Below, piece after piece: positions 1 to 8,414 of a stretch of DNA of 64,000 nt. The stretch is from Parvularcula bermudensis HTCC2503 (GTDB lineage: Bacteria > Pseudomonadota > Alphaproteobacteria > Caulobacterales > Parvularculaceae). The translations under genes were made by a program, and so were the position numbers. Position 1 is the stretch's first letter. Every line of letters starts with the position of its first letter. The stretch covers positions 1,674,001-1,738,000 of the forward strand of contig NC_014414.1 of the NCBI RefSeq assembly GCF_000152825.2, given 5' to 3'. Below the pieces are notes generated by a model, which saw only the letters and a list, made by a program, of their open reading frames with translations, did not search any database and was not told the DNA's origin.

Positions 1-503
1 AGGGCGAGAGTCATGGTCGTCGAACTGGTGGGCGCAAGGCCATTGGGGCAGGCCTCCGGGGTGCGAGGGAGCAGCAGGGTGACCTCCGCCCGTTTCGCCA
101 AAAAGCTGTCGGGCCTGGCCGTCATGGCAATGAGCGGTACATGCCGCCGATTGGCATAGAGCAGAATGTCGCGCAATTCGCGGGTCTCGCCGGAATTGGA
201 AATCGCAATCAGCACGCCCTTGGGGTCGAGCATGCCCAGATCGCCGTGGCTGGCCTCTGTTGGGTGGACAAAGAACGATGGTGTTCCCGTCGAGGCAAAG
301 GTCGCGGCCATTTTTCGGCCGATGTGACCTGACTTTCCGACCCCGGTCACCACGGTAAAGCCCGATGTCGCTGTAAGGTGACGCACGGCTGCCGCGAAGG
401 CGTCGTCGAGCTGCTCCCCGAGCGTGTGGAGCGCGTTCGCCTCCGTGGTGAGAACGGCGCGGCCTGTTGCGATGGTATCCGATGCAGAAACGTTTGTGGG
501 CAT
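1..503 (-). CDS. kdsD: Arabinose-5-phosphate isomerase (KdsD/KpsF), N-terminal part
   Basis: Partial gene running off the left edge; 167 residues are visible. The family interconverts ribulose-5-phosphate and arabinose-5-phosphate, the first step of KDO synthesis for lipopolysaccharide, in the cytoplasm. The visible part is a SIS (sugar isomerase) domain: GVGKSGH at residues 54-60, SHGDLG at 85-90 and SNSGET at 102-107 are typical phosphosugar-binding segments, and EACPNGLAPTSSTT near residue 149 is characteristic of KdsD/KpsF. The ATG at 501-503 (read in reverse) is preceded by AGAAGG seven bases upstream, which supports the start. The C-terminal CBS domains expected for KdsD lie outside the window, so a GutQ-type paralogue cannot be excluded. 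The upstream region points into a long, relatively AT-rich intergenic stretch. Confidence 0.9.
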   Translation of the reverse strand, partial: MPTNVSASDTIATGRAVLTTEANALHTLGEQLDDAFAAAVRHLTATSGFTVVTGVGKSGHIGRKMAATFASTGTPSFFVHPTEASHGDLGMLDPKGVLIAISNSGETRELRDILLYANRRHVPLIAMTARPDSFLAKRAEVTLLLPRTPEACPNGLAPTSSTTMTLA

Positions 504-972
504 TATCCAACCTTCTTGTCGCTGGAGAGCTTACCGGAGATGCGCCGGACGGCTCAACCATACATCGCTGCCCCCAATAGCGCGTCCGTTATGTGTCGTG
601 AAACTGTCATCTTTTCCCATGGTGCCGCCAATTTCCGTCGATAGCTAAACGGAACATCTGTAAGCAGATAAAAGATGGGAACTGTGATGAACGAATATGT
701 CATCAGATAACGGAGGAGGTTGGAGAAAGCCTCGTATCCGGGAGCTCATCAAGGGCGATGTTTCCTCGCAGAATGCCACTTTTGCGCGAATTGAGCGATT
801 GGCCGAAAGAAAGCATAATTGTGGGATATTAGACACGATTATGCTCCGTGAGTCGGCGTAACGCATTTTTTTGCTAGATCGTGTTGCGGCGCAAAGTTTC
901 TTAGTATTAAGTTCCCGTCATCGGCATGACCTGAGGAGCAGGGGGCATGCGTGTGCTAAAAAGGGGTTGACG
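504..972. other. AT-richer intergenic region between kdsD and the TonB receptor
   Basis: About 470 bases separate the divergent kdsD and TonB-receptor starts, so both promoters should lie here. The stretch is visibly richer in A/T than the genes around it. A short open frame at 697-861 on the plus strand could encode 54 residues beginning MSSDNGGGWRKPRIRELIKG, but it has no convincing ribosome-binding site and its third codon positions are only about half G/C, unlike the neighbouring genes. I regard it as unproven. No clear repeat or RNA gene is visible. Confidence 0.5.
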
Positions 973-3567
973 ATGTCATCATCGAAACTGACAGTATCGC
1001 TATTATCCGCAGTCAGTATGGTCGCGTTGGGGGTTTCCGCCCCGGCGATGGCCCAGGACGAGACCGAGGGGACAATTGCCCCGGTTGCGGAGGATACGAT
1101 CGTTGTAACGGGCGCGCGGGGTAAGCCGCGGACGGTGAAGGAATCGCCAGTCCCGATCGACGTCTTTGATTCCGAAGATCTTGAGGATGTGTCGTTCACG
1201 GATGCGAATGACATTCTCCGGAATTTGGTTCCGTCATATTCGTTGAGCCGGCAACCGATTAGCGACGGGGCATCGTTCATTCGCCCGGCCAGTATGCGGG
1301 GCCTTCCCACCGATAAGACCCTGGTTCTTGTCAATTCCAAGCGGCGCCACCGGGCCGCTCTCGTGTCGATCGGGGGGTCGGGTACGCAGGGGCCGGACGT
1401 CGCCACTATTCCGGCCATTGCTCTCGAAAATATCGAAGTGCTGCGCGATGGCGCGGCGGCCCAATATGGCTCGGACGCCATTGCGGGGGTCATTAACTTC
1501 ATTCTCAAAGAGGATCGTGAAGGCTTTAAGCTGACCAGTCAGATCGGGGAATTCTACGCCGGTGACGGGGAAGAGTGGATCGTGTCGGCGAATGCCGGCC
1601 TGCCCCTCGGACCGGACGGTTTCTTGAATGTGTCGGTCGAAGTCTCCGATGCTGAGAAGACCGATCGGAGTGAGCAATATTGCGAATCCTGGTGGTGCGT
1701 CGAAGAACAGGCGGCCATTGATCCTGTTTATGCGGCGGGGGTCGAATCGCTGTTCGGCGGCGAGAATGTGCAGCCCTGGGGCCGGCCCGAGGCAGAAGCC
1801 CTCCGGACCTTTTTCAACGCGGCGCTGCCCCTTGGGGGCGGGACCGAACTCTACAGCTTCGGGAACTATTCTGAGTCCGAAGCGACGGGGAACTTCTTCT
1901 ACCGGTATCCAGGAAATGGGGTGATCGAAGATGTGCGTCTCGAGGACGGATCGATTTACAACCCCACGGAAATATATCCGGGGGGGTTCACGCCACTCTT
2001 CTCCGGCAAGGTCCTCGACTACTCCTTGGTCCTGGGGCTGAAAGGTGAGTCGGATAAGTTTGCGTGGGATCTGTCGGCACGGAACGGTCAGTCGGAAATC
2101 CAGTACAGCCTTGCCAATACGCTGAACCCGTCCATGGGGCCGATGAGCCCAACACGGTTCGAGCCCGGCAATCTCATCAACGAAGAAACCCAAATTCAGG
2201 CGGATTTCTCCTATTTGATGGAGGTGGGGCTCGCCAGCGAGATGGTGTTTGGCTTTGGTCTTAGTTATCTTGAAGAAAGCTATGAGATTGAAGAGGGCGA
2301 ACCGGCTTCCTATGAAACTGGCCCGTATGTACAGTCCGATCCCTATGATTTCTGCCTTGAAGACATGTCCGGGCCGACGGCGGCTGGCGCGGGGATCGCC
2401 GATCTCGATTGTACGGATGCAGATGACCCCGTCTATAGACAGGTCGTAGACGGATCGAACGGATTTCCCGGCTATTCTCCTGAATTTTCAGGCATTTATG
2501 AGCGCGACTCCTATGCCGTTTATCTCGATCTGAGTACGGATATTACCGAAAAACTGTTCGTTCAGGGAGCGGTACGGTTCGAGGATTATTCCGACTTCGA
2601 CAGTGAGCTGATCTATAAGGTCGCGGCGCGATACGCGCTCAGCGACGCGGTGGGGATCCGCGGCTCCTTCGGAACCGGCTTCCGCGCGCCGACACCGGGT
2701 CAGCAGGGGACGACCAATGTGTCGACCCGCTTGCCAAACGGGATCCCCGTGGCGACGGCCCTTTCCCCCCCCTCTAGTCCTTTAGCGCAAGCGCTTGGCG
2801 CGACACCGCTTGAGCCTGAAACATCCACAAACTACACGGCCGGTGTTACGGCGACGATCGGTGCCTTCGATGTCACCCTCGACTTCTATCGGATCGAGCT
2901 TCAGGACCGGGTAAACGCCATCTCGACTATTTCGATTGTCGATGATTGCGATGAGGAGACGGGTGGTATCCAGACAGACTGTCTTGGTTTCCGCGACAAT
3001 CTGATCGATGCCGGGGCCGTTGGAGCTGAAACGATTGATGCGGCCTTCTACTTCACCAATGCCTTCGATACCATTACGGAAGGGTTCGACCTCGTTGTCA
3101 CCACCGACAAGGATTGGGGCACTTACGGGTCGACCGACTTTACTCTGTCCGCAAACTATAATGAAACGGAGTTCGACGGCGAAGTAGACGAGCTCTTCAA
3201 TGACGAATCGCAGTACGATTTCGTCAATGATGAGCCGAATTGGCGGGGGGTCTTTACGGCCAAGCACGAGGTTGGGGATATATCCGGTCTTCTGCGCCTC
3301 AATTATTGGGGGCCGTATGATAACTCAAATGGTAGCACGGCGCCGTTGACCTTCCAGGAATTCGATCCTGAACTCTTTGTCGATGCCGAGCTGAGCCTCG
3401 ATGTCAACGATACCACACGGTTCAGCGTCGGCGCCCGGAACCTCTTTGACAATTACCCGGATGAGGGGGAACTCGGTGAGACCTGCTGTGGTCGGATCTA
3501 TCGCTCCGACTCGGTCGTCGACTGGCAGGGCGGCTATTACTACGCCAAAGCAACCCTGACCTTCTGA
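973..3567 (+). CDS. TonB-dependent outer-membrane receptor
   Basis: 864-residue TonB-dependent receptor that would import an unknown substrate across the outer membrane using TonB-ExbBD energy. A Sec signal peptide occupies residues 1-27 (cut after APAMA, before QDE). A TonB-box-like segment DTIVVTGARG follows, then a plug domain at roughly 50-190 with the usual IEVLRDGAAAQYGSDAIAGV segment. A long beta barrel ends in a terminal aromatic residue (ATLTF), as expected for BamA-assembled proteins. The ATG at 973 is chosen because the signal peptide begins there; the frame stays open further upstream. Downstream come a HisC-like aminotransferase and an FAD oxidase with Tat-type signals, so the receptor may feed an amino compound to them. 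The substrate is not readable from the sequence. Confidence 0.93.
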   Translation: MSSSKLTVSLLSAVSMVALGVSAPAMAQDETEGTIAPVAEDTIVVTGARGKPRTVKESPVPIDVFDSEDLEDVSFTDANDILRNLVPSYSLSRQPISDGASFIRPASMRGLPTDKTLVLVNSKRRHRAALVSIGGSGTQGPDVATIPAIALENIEVLRDGAAAQYGSDAIAGVINFILKEDREGFKLTSQIGEFYAGDGEEWIVSANAGLPLGPDGFLNVSVEVSDAEKTDRSEQYCESWWCVEEQAAIDPVYAAGVESLFGGENVQPWGRPEAEALRTFFNAALPLGGGTELYSFGNYSESEATGNFFYRYPGNGVIEDVRLEDGSIYNPTEIYPGGFTPLFSGKVLDYSLVLGLKGESDKFAWDLSARNGQSEIQYSLANTLNPSMGPMSPTRFEPGNLINEETQIQADFSYLMEVGLASEMVFGFGLSYLEESYEIEEGEPASYETGPYVQSDPYDFCLEDMSGPTAAGAGIADLDCTDADDPVYRQVVDGSNGFPGYSPEFSGIYERDSYAVYLDLSTDITEKLFVQGAVRFEDYSDFDSELIYKVAARYALSDAVGIRGSFGTGFRAPTPGQQGTTNVSTRLPNGIPVATALSPPSSPLAQALGATPLEPETSTNYTAGVTATIGAFDVTLDFYRIELQDRVNAISTISIVDDCDEETGGIQTDCLGFRDNLIDAGAVGAETIDAAFYFTNAFDTITEGFDLVVTTDKDWGTYGSTDFTLSANYNETEFDGEVDELFNDESQYDFVNDEPNWRGVFTAKHEVGDISGLLRLNYWGPYDNSNGSTAPLTFQEFDPELFVDAELSLDVNDTTRFSVGARNLFDNYPDEGELGETCCGRIYRSDSVVDWQGGYYYAKATLTF

Positions 3568-3590
3568 TCTCGGTCTAAGGGGGAGCGTAG

Positions 3591-3627
3591 GGTGAGGCGG
3601 TATCGTCGGGGGGCGGACCGCCTCACC
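3591..3627 (+). terminator. Stem-loop after the TonB receptor
   Basis: Perfect 11-base inverted repeat (GGTGAGGCGGT at 3591-3601, ACCGCCTCACC at 3617-3627) with a 15-base loop. It is followed only by TTCGTTTGT, so it is a weak intrinsic terminator at best. It may instead be an mRNA-stabilising hairpin separating receptor expression from the aminotransferase gene. Confidence 0.5.
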
Positions 3628-3719
3628 TTCGTTTGTGAGTTCCAGTGTGTATATAGCCGGATTAGTGGTGGACCTGGTCCGGTATCTTGCTCAAGATCGA
3701 TCTTGGAAGGGACCAAATT

Positions 3720-4853
3720 ATGAGCGTATTTCTCAGTCGTCGGAATCTATTGAAGGCCGGTGCGGCCGGGGCCGTTGTGGGCAGTGCCGGGATGGGGGGG
3801 CTCGCCGCCGCGGAGGTCGCGGCGAAAACCGCCCCCGCCGTCAAGCTGGGCCCAACAAAAGGCATGGCGCGCCTTCAGAGTAATGAGAATCCCTACGGTC
3901 CTAGTGAGAAAGCCCAAAAAGCGATCGCCTATGCCGGCGAAATGGGGGCCTATTATGCCGGTGCCGCGAATATGCAGCTCGCGGAAATGATCGCCGAGCG
4001 GAATGGGATCACCCCTGAACATATCGCCTTGTCGACGGGGTCCGCCGAAGTGCTGTGTGCCGCGGCGCTCGCCTACGGTAAGAAGGGCAAGATCGTGGCG
4101 CCCGCTCTCTTCTTCGATCCCACGGTCCGGTATGCGGAACGTAAAGGGGCGACGATCGTTCGGGCGCCCATGGGCCCTGACCTCAGTGTCGATCTCGACG
4201 CCCTTGAGGCCATGGTCGATGACGAAACGGCCCTCGTACAGATCTGTAATCCAAATAACCCGACCGGTGAGCTGATTGATGCGGATGCCTTGCGGGCGTT
4301 CACCAAGCGGGTGTCGAAGAAGACGACGGTTTTGATCGACGAAGCCTATAATGAGATCACTGACGATTCCGATACGAACTCCATGGTTGATCTCGTGCGT
4401 GATGGGCACGATGTGATCGTTGCCCGGACATTTTCGAAGATATATGGTATGGCGGGGATCCGTCTTGGCTATACGATGGCCGCGCCGGAAACATCGGCCA
4501 TGCTGCGTGACCATGTCATGTCCTGGGTCTCTGGACCGGCCCTCGCGGGGGCGATTGCCTGTTACGAAGATCCGGCTTTCATGAGCTTCTCTCGGGCGAA
4601 AATTGTCGAAGCGCGCGATATGGTTTCCACGGCCTTGGCCGAGAATGATCTTGAAGCCTTGCCCTCCGCAACGAACTTTATGTTCGTCAAACTGCCAGGG
4701 GACGCGAATGTCTTCCGAGATAAAATGGCAGAGCAGGGGGTATCGATCCGCGGTGTTTATGGCGACCACGTCCATTATTCGCGGGTATCCATGGGTTTCA
4801 TCAAGGATGTCGAAAAATATTGTAACGCGTTGCCGAAAGCGCTCGAAGCGTAA
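3720..4853 (+). CDS. Tat-exported HisC-like class I/II aminotransferase
   Basis: 377-residue fold-type I PLP aminotransferase resembling histidinol-phosphate aminotransferase. SNENPYGPS at 54-62, CNPNNPTG at about 176-183, DEAYNE at 207-212 and the PLP-lysine segment ARTFSKIYGMAGIRLGY (Lys240) are all visible. It begins with SRRNLLK at residues 6-12 followed by a small-residue hydrophobic stretch, a twin-arginine signal; this fits export of a folded, cofactor-loaded enzyme. Cytosolic HisC proteins lack such a leader, and no his genes are near, so a biosynthetic HisC role is unlikely. The gene lies 152 bases after a TonB receptor and just before a short FAD oxidase, suggesting periplasmic processing of an imported amino compound. 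The substrate is unknown. The start at 3720 is preceded by GGAAGGGA. Confidence 0.88.
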   Translation: MSVFLSRRNLLKAGAAGAVVGSAGMGGLAAAEVAAKTAPAVKLGPTKGMARLQSNENPYGPSEKAQKAIAYAGEMGAYYAGAANMQLAEMIAERNGITPEHIALSTGSAEVLCAAALAYGKKGKIVAPALFFDPTVRYAERKGATIVRAPMGPDLSVDLDALEAMVDDETALVQICNPNNPTGELIDADALRAFTKRVSKKTTVLIDEAYNEITDDSDTNSMVDLVRDGHDVIVARTFSKIYGMAGIRLGYTMAAPETSAMLRDHVMSWVSGPALAGAIACYEDPAFMSFSRAKIVEARDMVSTALAENDLEALPSATNFMFVKLPGDANVFRDKMAEQGVSIRGVYGDHVHYSRVSMGFIKDVEKYCNALPKALEA

Positions 4854-4918
4854 TCGGTCCGACATCAGATAATCATGACCAAAATGGTCGTTCAAGGCCG
4901 CCGATGAGGAGGCGCGAT

Positions 4919-6010
4919 GTGTCCTTTCCCGGGCGACGGGCATGGATCAAAGGCGCGCTTGGCGGTCTTGCTGCCTTTTCTGTGGTTGGGAGTGGGGGGT
5001 CGTCTCTCCATGACCGGCCGGAGAGGGGGCACTCAATCCTTGGCGGGGGAGTGGTCAGGCCCTTGGCCGGGCGACAGGTTCTCGTGCTGGGGGCGGGCAT
5101 TGCCGGTCTCAGCGCCGCCTATCTGCTCGAAGCCGCCGGTGCGTCGGTCACCTTGGTCGAGGCGCGCAATAGAATTGGGGGACGGAACTTTTCCGTTCGC
5201 GATGGCATGCTCTTGCCCCACCCGGACGGCACGCGCATTGCGCGGCTGCCCACTGCGGGGAGGGTCGAGGCGGGCCCGACTATCTTCCTCCCGTCGCACC
5301 GCCACGCGCTTTTCTATGCACAGGCCTTTGAGGTGGCGCGGGAGCCGATCGGCGGCGGCGCGTACAGTCGAGAGGCAGAGCCCTGGCGGCCCATCGCCGG
5401 CATGGCGGCGTTTGCAACGGCGTTTCATGACCGTCTCGCCGCAAAGACCTTGTTCATGCAGGAGGTTCGTCGCATCGATCAGTCTGCTGAGCGGGCCGAC
5501 GTCACGCTACAGGATCGGCTGACAGGACACGTCCAAGCGGTGTCGGCGGACTTTGCCGTCGTGACGTTCCCCGTGGCCCTCCTGGCGTCATTGCCGATGG
5601 CGATAACCGACGAATTTCGCCATTTTCTCCGGATGCGGTCTGCACAGACGATCTCCCTTGTGAGCGATGGCAGTCGAACAGCGTCGCGGTTCGAGGGAAG
5701 TTCACTTGCGACCCCGCTTTTCCGATCCGTCCGCGGCATGGGGAGGGAAGGGCGCGGCCCGCGGGGGGGCGACGTCGTCGTGGACTGGCAGGCCCAGCCC
5801 TATTCGCGTGGGGCCTTCGTTCAGGATGGGGGCACAGGGCGAAGAGGGCCCGCGGCAATCGGGCAGGGGCGCCTTCTTTTCGCCGGGGATGGGGTCTCGG
5901 ATCTGCCCGGCTGGCAGGAGGGGGCCCTGCGCTCTGCCCATGCTGCAGTGAGTCAGATCTTCAGCCATGCGCCGGTGCAGGCATTACATGTGCCGGTGCA
6001 GGCGTTATAA
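4919..6010 (+). CDS. Short FAD-dependent amine-oxidase-like protein with Tat-type signal
   Basis: 363-residue flavoprotein of the amine oxidase/monoamine oxidase class. A dinucleotide-binding beta-alpha-beta unit starts at about residue 52 (VLVLGAGIAG, glycines near 58-63) and runs to EARNRIGGR at 81-89. The C-terminal FAD motif GRLLFAGDGVSDLPGWQEGA is present. The GTG at 4919 is preferred because AGGAGG (4907-4912) lies six bases upstream; it gives the leader MSFPGRRAWIKGALGG, a plausible twin-arginine signal. An in-frame ATG at 4904 has no ribosome-binding site. Family members are usually about 450-500 residues; roughly 100 are missing from the middle substrate domain, and no frameshift restores them, so this is a deletion variant or a divergent subfamily. 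The extreme C-terminus contains a short duplicated APVQAL/VPVQAL tail. Confidence 0.75.
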   Translation: MSFPGRRAWIKGALGGLAAFSVVGSGGSSLHDRPERGHSILGGGVVRPLAGRQVLVLGAGIAGLSAAYLLEAAGASVTLVEARNRIGGRNFSVRDGMLLPHPDGTRIARLPTAGRVEAGPTIFLPSHRHALFYAQAFEVAREPIGGGAYSREAEPWRPIAGMAAFATAFHDRLAAKTLFMQEVRRIDQSAERADVTLQDRLTGHVQAVSADFAVVTFPVALLASLPMAITDEFRHFLRMRSAQTISLVSDGSRTASRFEGSSLATPLFRSVRGMGREGRGPRGGDVVVDWQAQPYSRGAFVQDGGTGRRGPAAIGQGRLLFAGDGVSDLPGWQEGALRSAHAAVSQIFSHAPVQALHVPVQAL

Positions 6011-6163
6011 GTCCGCCAGGAAAGGCTCGCCTTCCGTCGGACGGGGGGCATTTTTCCCCTAAGGGGAGGCGCGGCAGATGATCGAACTCGAATGGCCTGG
6101 AAAATTGACCGGGCTTGTTGGGGATGGCTTGGATACAACTCCCCCTGACAGAAGCACAGACGC

Positions 6164-6757
6164 GTGACACAGCAACGGCCACCCCCCGGCAGGCGCGCTT
6201 CGTCAAACGCCACCTACCGCGCTATGGGAGCTAATGAGCTGCAGTCCGTTCTGAGGGAGTGTTTTGCCGCATATGACGGCCGTTCGCCCGCCCTTTTGTC
6301 GGAGACCGCGGACCGCTTTCGTGAACGCGAAGGCTTTCTTCAAGCTGTCCTTCTGCTGGTGGCTGATGAGCACCGAATGATCTCTGAAGGGGCGACATGG
6401 GTTCTCAAATCTGAACTTGAGAAGGGCGCATGCTTGGACCGGGCGCTTATGGCCCGGCTCATCGCTGATTTAGACAAGTTGACCGCCTGGCAGGCGAAGC
6501 TTCACATCTGTCAGATCGTCGGCCATTTCGTTGTGCCGGAAGGCGACCGGGAGACGCTGCGGAGATGGCTGATTGGGCTGCTCGATGCAGACCGACCGTT
6601 CTTGCGCGCCTGGGCGCTCGACGGTTTATGCACCCTCCCCGATACACCGGTGGAAATGTTCCTGGACCGATTGGAACAGGATGACGCCGCCTCGGTTCGG
6701 GCCCGGGTCCGCAAGATAAAGCAGCGGATTGAAAGACGCGGCCCAAAGCGTTCTTGA
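6164..6757 (+). CDS. Hypothetical helical protein
   Basis: 197 residues from a GTG start, or 177 from the ATG at 6224 (MGANELQSVLRECF), which may be the true start because the first 20 residues are basic and low in structure. The rest reads as successive amphipathic helices (for example LLVADEHRMISEGATWVLK and RAWALDGLCTLPDTPVEMFL), reminiscent of HEAT-type repeat proteins, with a basic C-terminus KIKQRIERRGPKRS. No catalytic motif, membrane segment or signal peptide is visible. It stands alone between the oxidase gene and the tRNA. Function unknown. Confidence 0.6.
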   Translation: MTQQRPPPGRRASSNATYRAMGANELQSVLRECFAAYDGRSPALLSETADRFREREGFLQAVLLLVADEHRMISEGATWVLKSELEKGACLDRALMARLIADLDKLTAWQAKLHICQIVGHFVVPEGDRETLRRWLIGLLDADRPFLRAWALDGLCTLPDTPVEMFLDRLEQDDAASVRARVRKIKQRIERRGPKRS

Positions 6758-7004
6758 GCGCCATTCACGAAGAGTTTCGTTCGTCTCTCAAAAAGCGAAT
6801 GGCATGACGCCGAAAGATGTCTGGGGGGACTGAACGGAGAGCCCCCGGAGCCATGCGCTCAAGTAGGCGAAGCCGGTAGCGCAAGATGGAAATTGGCGGA
6901 CGGAGAGGGAGTAAGTTCGAACTCCAGTATCCAAAGACGCGACTGCGTCCCGGCAGGTCAGGCCGCCCCCGCGGAGCGCCTTCGGCGCGTGAGCGAAAAA
7001 GCGC

Positions 7005-7094
7005 TGGCGGACAGGAAGGGATTCGAACCCTCGAGACGATTCCTCGCCTACTCCCTTAGCAGGGGAGCGCCTTCGACCACTCGGCCACCTGTCC
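7005..7094 (-). tRNA. tRNA-Ser (anticodon GCU)
   Basis: Reading the minus strand from 7094, the acceptor arm GGACAGG pairs with CCTGTCC, followed by discriminator G and an encoded CCA (7005-7007). The anticodon arm CTCCC-CTGCTAA-GGGAG gives anticodon GCU, reading AGC/AGU serine codons. The long variable arm (TAGGCGAGGAATCGTCTCGA region) is typical of serine tRNAs, and the T arm GGGTTCGAATCCC is perfect. Total length is 90 bases including CCA. Confidence 0.96.
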
Positions 7095-7233
7095 ATCGCC
7101 CAGAAACCAGCTATTGCGATGGTTGGCAAGCCGCCTTGCGATTGCCGACCGGGTAAACTTGCGTGCCGAGGTCGCGATCTGGGGCCGTCCAACCCCGCTG
7201 GCAGAAGAGCTGTGGATCGGCTAGCTCCTCGCG

Positions 7234-8400
7234 GTGACCGACTCTCAAGCCCAAGAAGCCAATCGCCTCGCCGCGCTGCATCGAACCGGTATTCTCGACA
7301 CCCCGCCGGAGGAGACCTTCGATCGGTTCTGCCGGATCGCGGCCAATGCGATCGATGTCCCGGTGGCGCTGGTCTCCTTGGTCGATGACCACCGCCAATG
7401 GTTCAAGGCGCGGCTCGGCATCGATGATCCCGAAACCCCGCGCGAAATCGCCTTTTGTGCCCATGCCATTCAGAACGACGATCCGTTGGTGGTCGAGAAT
7501 GCCCTCGAGGATCCCCGGTTTCGCAGCAATCCGCTGGTGACGGGGGACACCCATGTCCGGTTTTATGCGGGCGCACCGATTATCCTGTCGGGGGGATATC
7601 GCCTTGGCACTGTGTGCGTCCTTGACACCAACCCCCGGCAAATATCCGAGGGTCAGCGACAGATCTTGGTGGACCTCGCTGGGCTGGCGGCCCGAGAACT
7701 GGAGATCAGGGCCGGCGCGGCGTTTGCCGAGGAACGCCGGGAGATCGCCGAGGAACGGGCGATGTCCGCTGAATTGGTCGCGAAGGAAATGAACCACCGC
7801 ATGGGCAATCTTTTTGCCCAGGTGTCCGGCCTCGTTTCCATGGCCGCGCGGGAGCACGATTCACCGGCGGATCTTGTCAGTGCCGTCAGAGAGCGGGTGA
7901 TCGCGCTTAAGTCCGTGAACGATCTGCTCGTGGAGCAAAAATTTCGCGGCGCCAGCCTGCGGGATGTGGCCGAGGCCGCCCTCGCGCCTTTGATCGGCGA
8001 AAAGCTCGGTGAAACGGGGTTGGTCATCTCCGGCGACGATCTGCCGCTGAACGATAAGGCCGCGTTCAATATTGCGCTGGTGCTGTCCGAGCTTGGCACG
8101 AATGCCCTCAAATATGGGGCGCTGTCCGATCGGGGGGGGCGGGTCAGCCTGTTCTGGCAGCGCGAAGGCGAGGTGCTTCGCCTGGTTTGGCAAGAAAGCG
8201 ATACCGGCGATTGGGGCGCCCGCCCCCCGCACCGGCAGGGCTTTGGCTCCTTGCTTCTCGATCGGGTCGCGCCGGCGGGCCTTATGGGACAGGCCGCGCG
8301 GCGCTTTACAGAAGCGGGGTATTCCTATGAGCTCACGGCCAAGCTTGCCCATATCACGCAAGAAGGTCTGCTGGCCGACAGCGTGATCACCTCGTCATGA
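7234..8400 (+). CDS. GAF-domain HWE-family sensor histidine kinase
   Basis: 388-residue soluble sensor kinase without membrane segments. An N-terminal GAF domain spans roughly residues 25-160 (FDRFCRIAANAIDVPVALVS at the start, ARELEIRA at the end). A short helical linker leads to the phosphoacceptor segment KEMNHRMGN (His188). The kinase core has an N box ELGTNALKYG (Asn290), LVWQESDTG (Trp319, Glu321) and GFGSLLLDR at 336-344. The His plus W-x-E combination is the signature of the HWE family, common in alphaproteobacteria and often part of general stress or light signalling. No receiver or response regulator lies beside it, so its partner is elsewhere. The start codon is GTG at 7234. Confidence 0.88.
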   Translation: MTDSQAQEANRLAALHRTGILDTPPEETFDRFCRIAANAIDVPVALVSLVDDHRQWFKARLGIDDPETPREIAFCAHAIQNDDPLVVENALEDPRFRSNPLVTGDTHVRFYAGAPIILSGGYRLGTVCVLDTNPRQISEGQRQILVDLAGLAARELEIRAGAAFAEERREIAEERAMSAELVAKEMNHRMGNLFAQVSGLVSMAAREHDSPADLVSAVRERVIALKSVNDLLVEQKFRGASLRDVAEAALAPLIGEKLGETGLVISGDDLPLNDKAAFNIALVLSELGTNALKYGALSDRGGRVSLFWQREGEVLRLVWQESDTGDWGARPPHRQGFGSLLLDRVAPAGLMGQAARRFTEAGYSYELTAKLAHITQEGLLADSVITSS

Positions 8401-8414
8401 TCGGGGCATCATAA

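Noticed and set aside
3720-4853. Biosynthetic histidinol-phosphate aminotransferase (HisC)
   Set aside because: The Tat signal and absence of his genes make the periplasmic HisC-like role more likely.
6788-7192. 134-residue minus-strand frame across the tRNA-Ser gene
   Set aside because: It reads through a structurally perfect tRNA gene and has no protein features.
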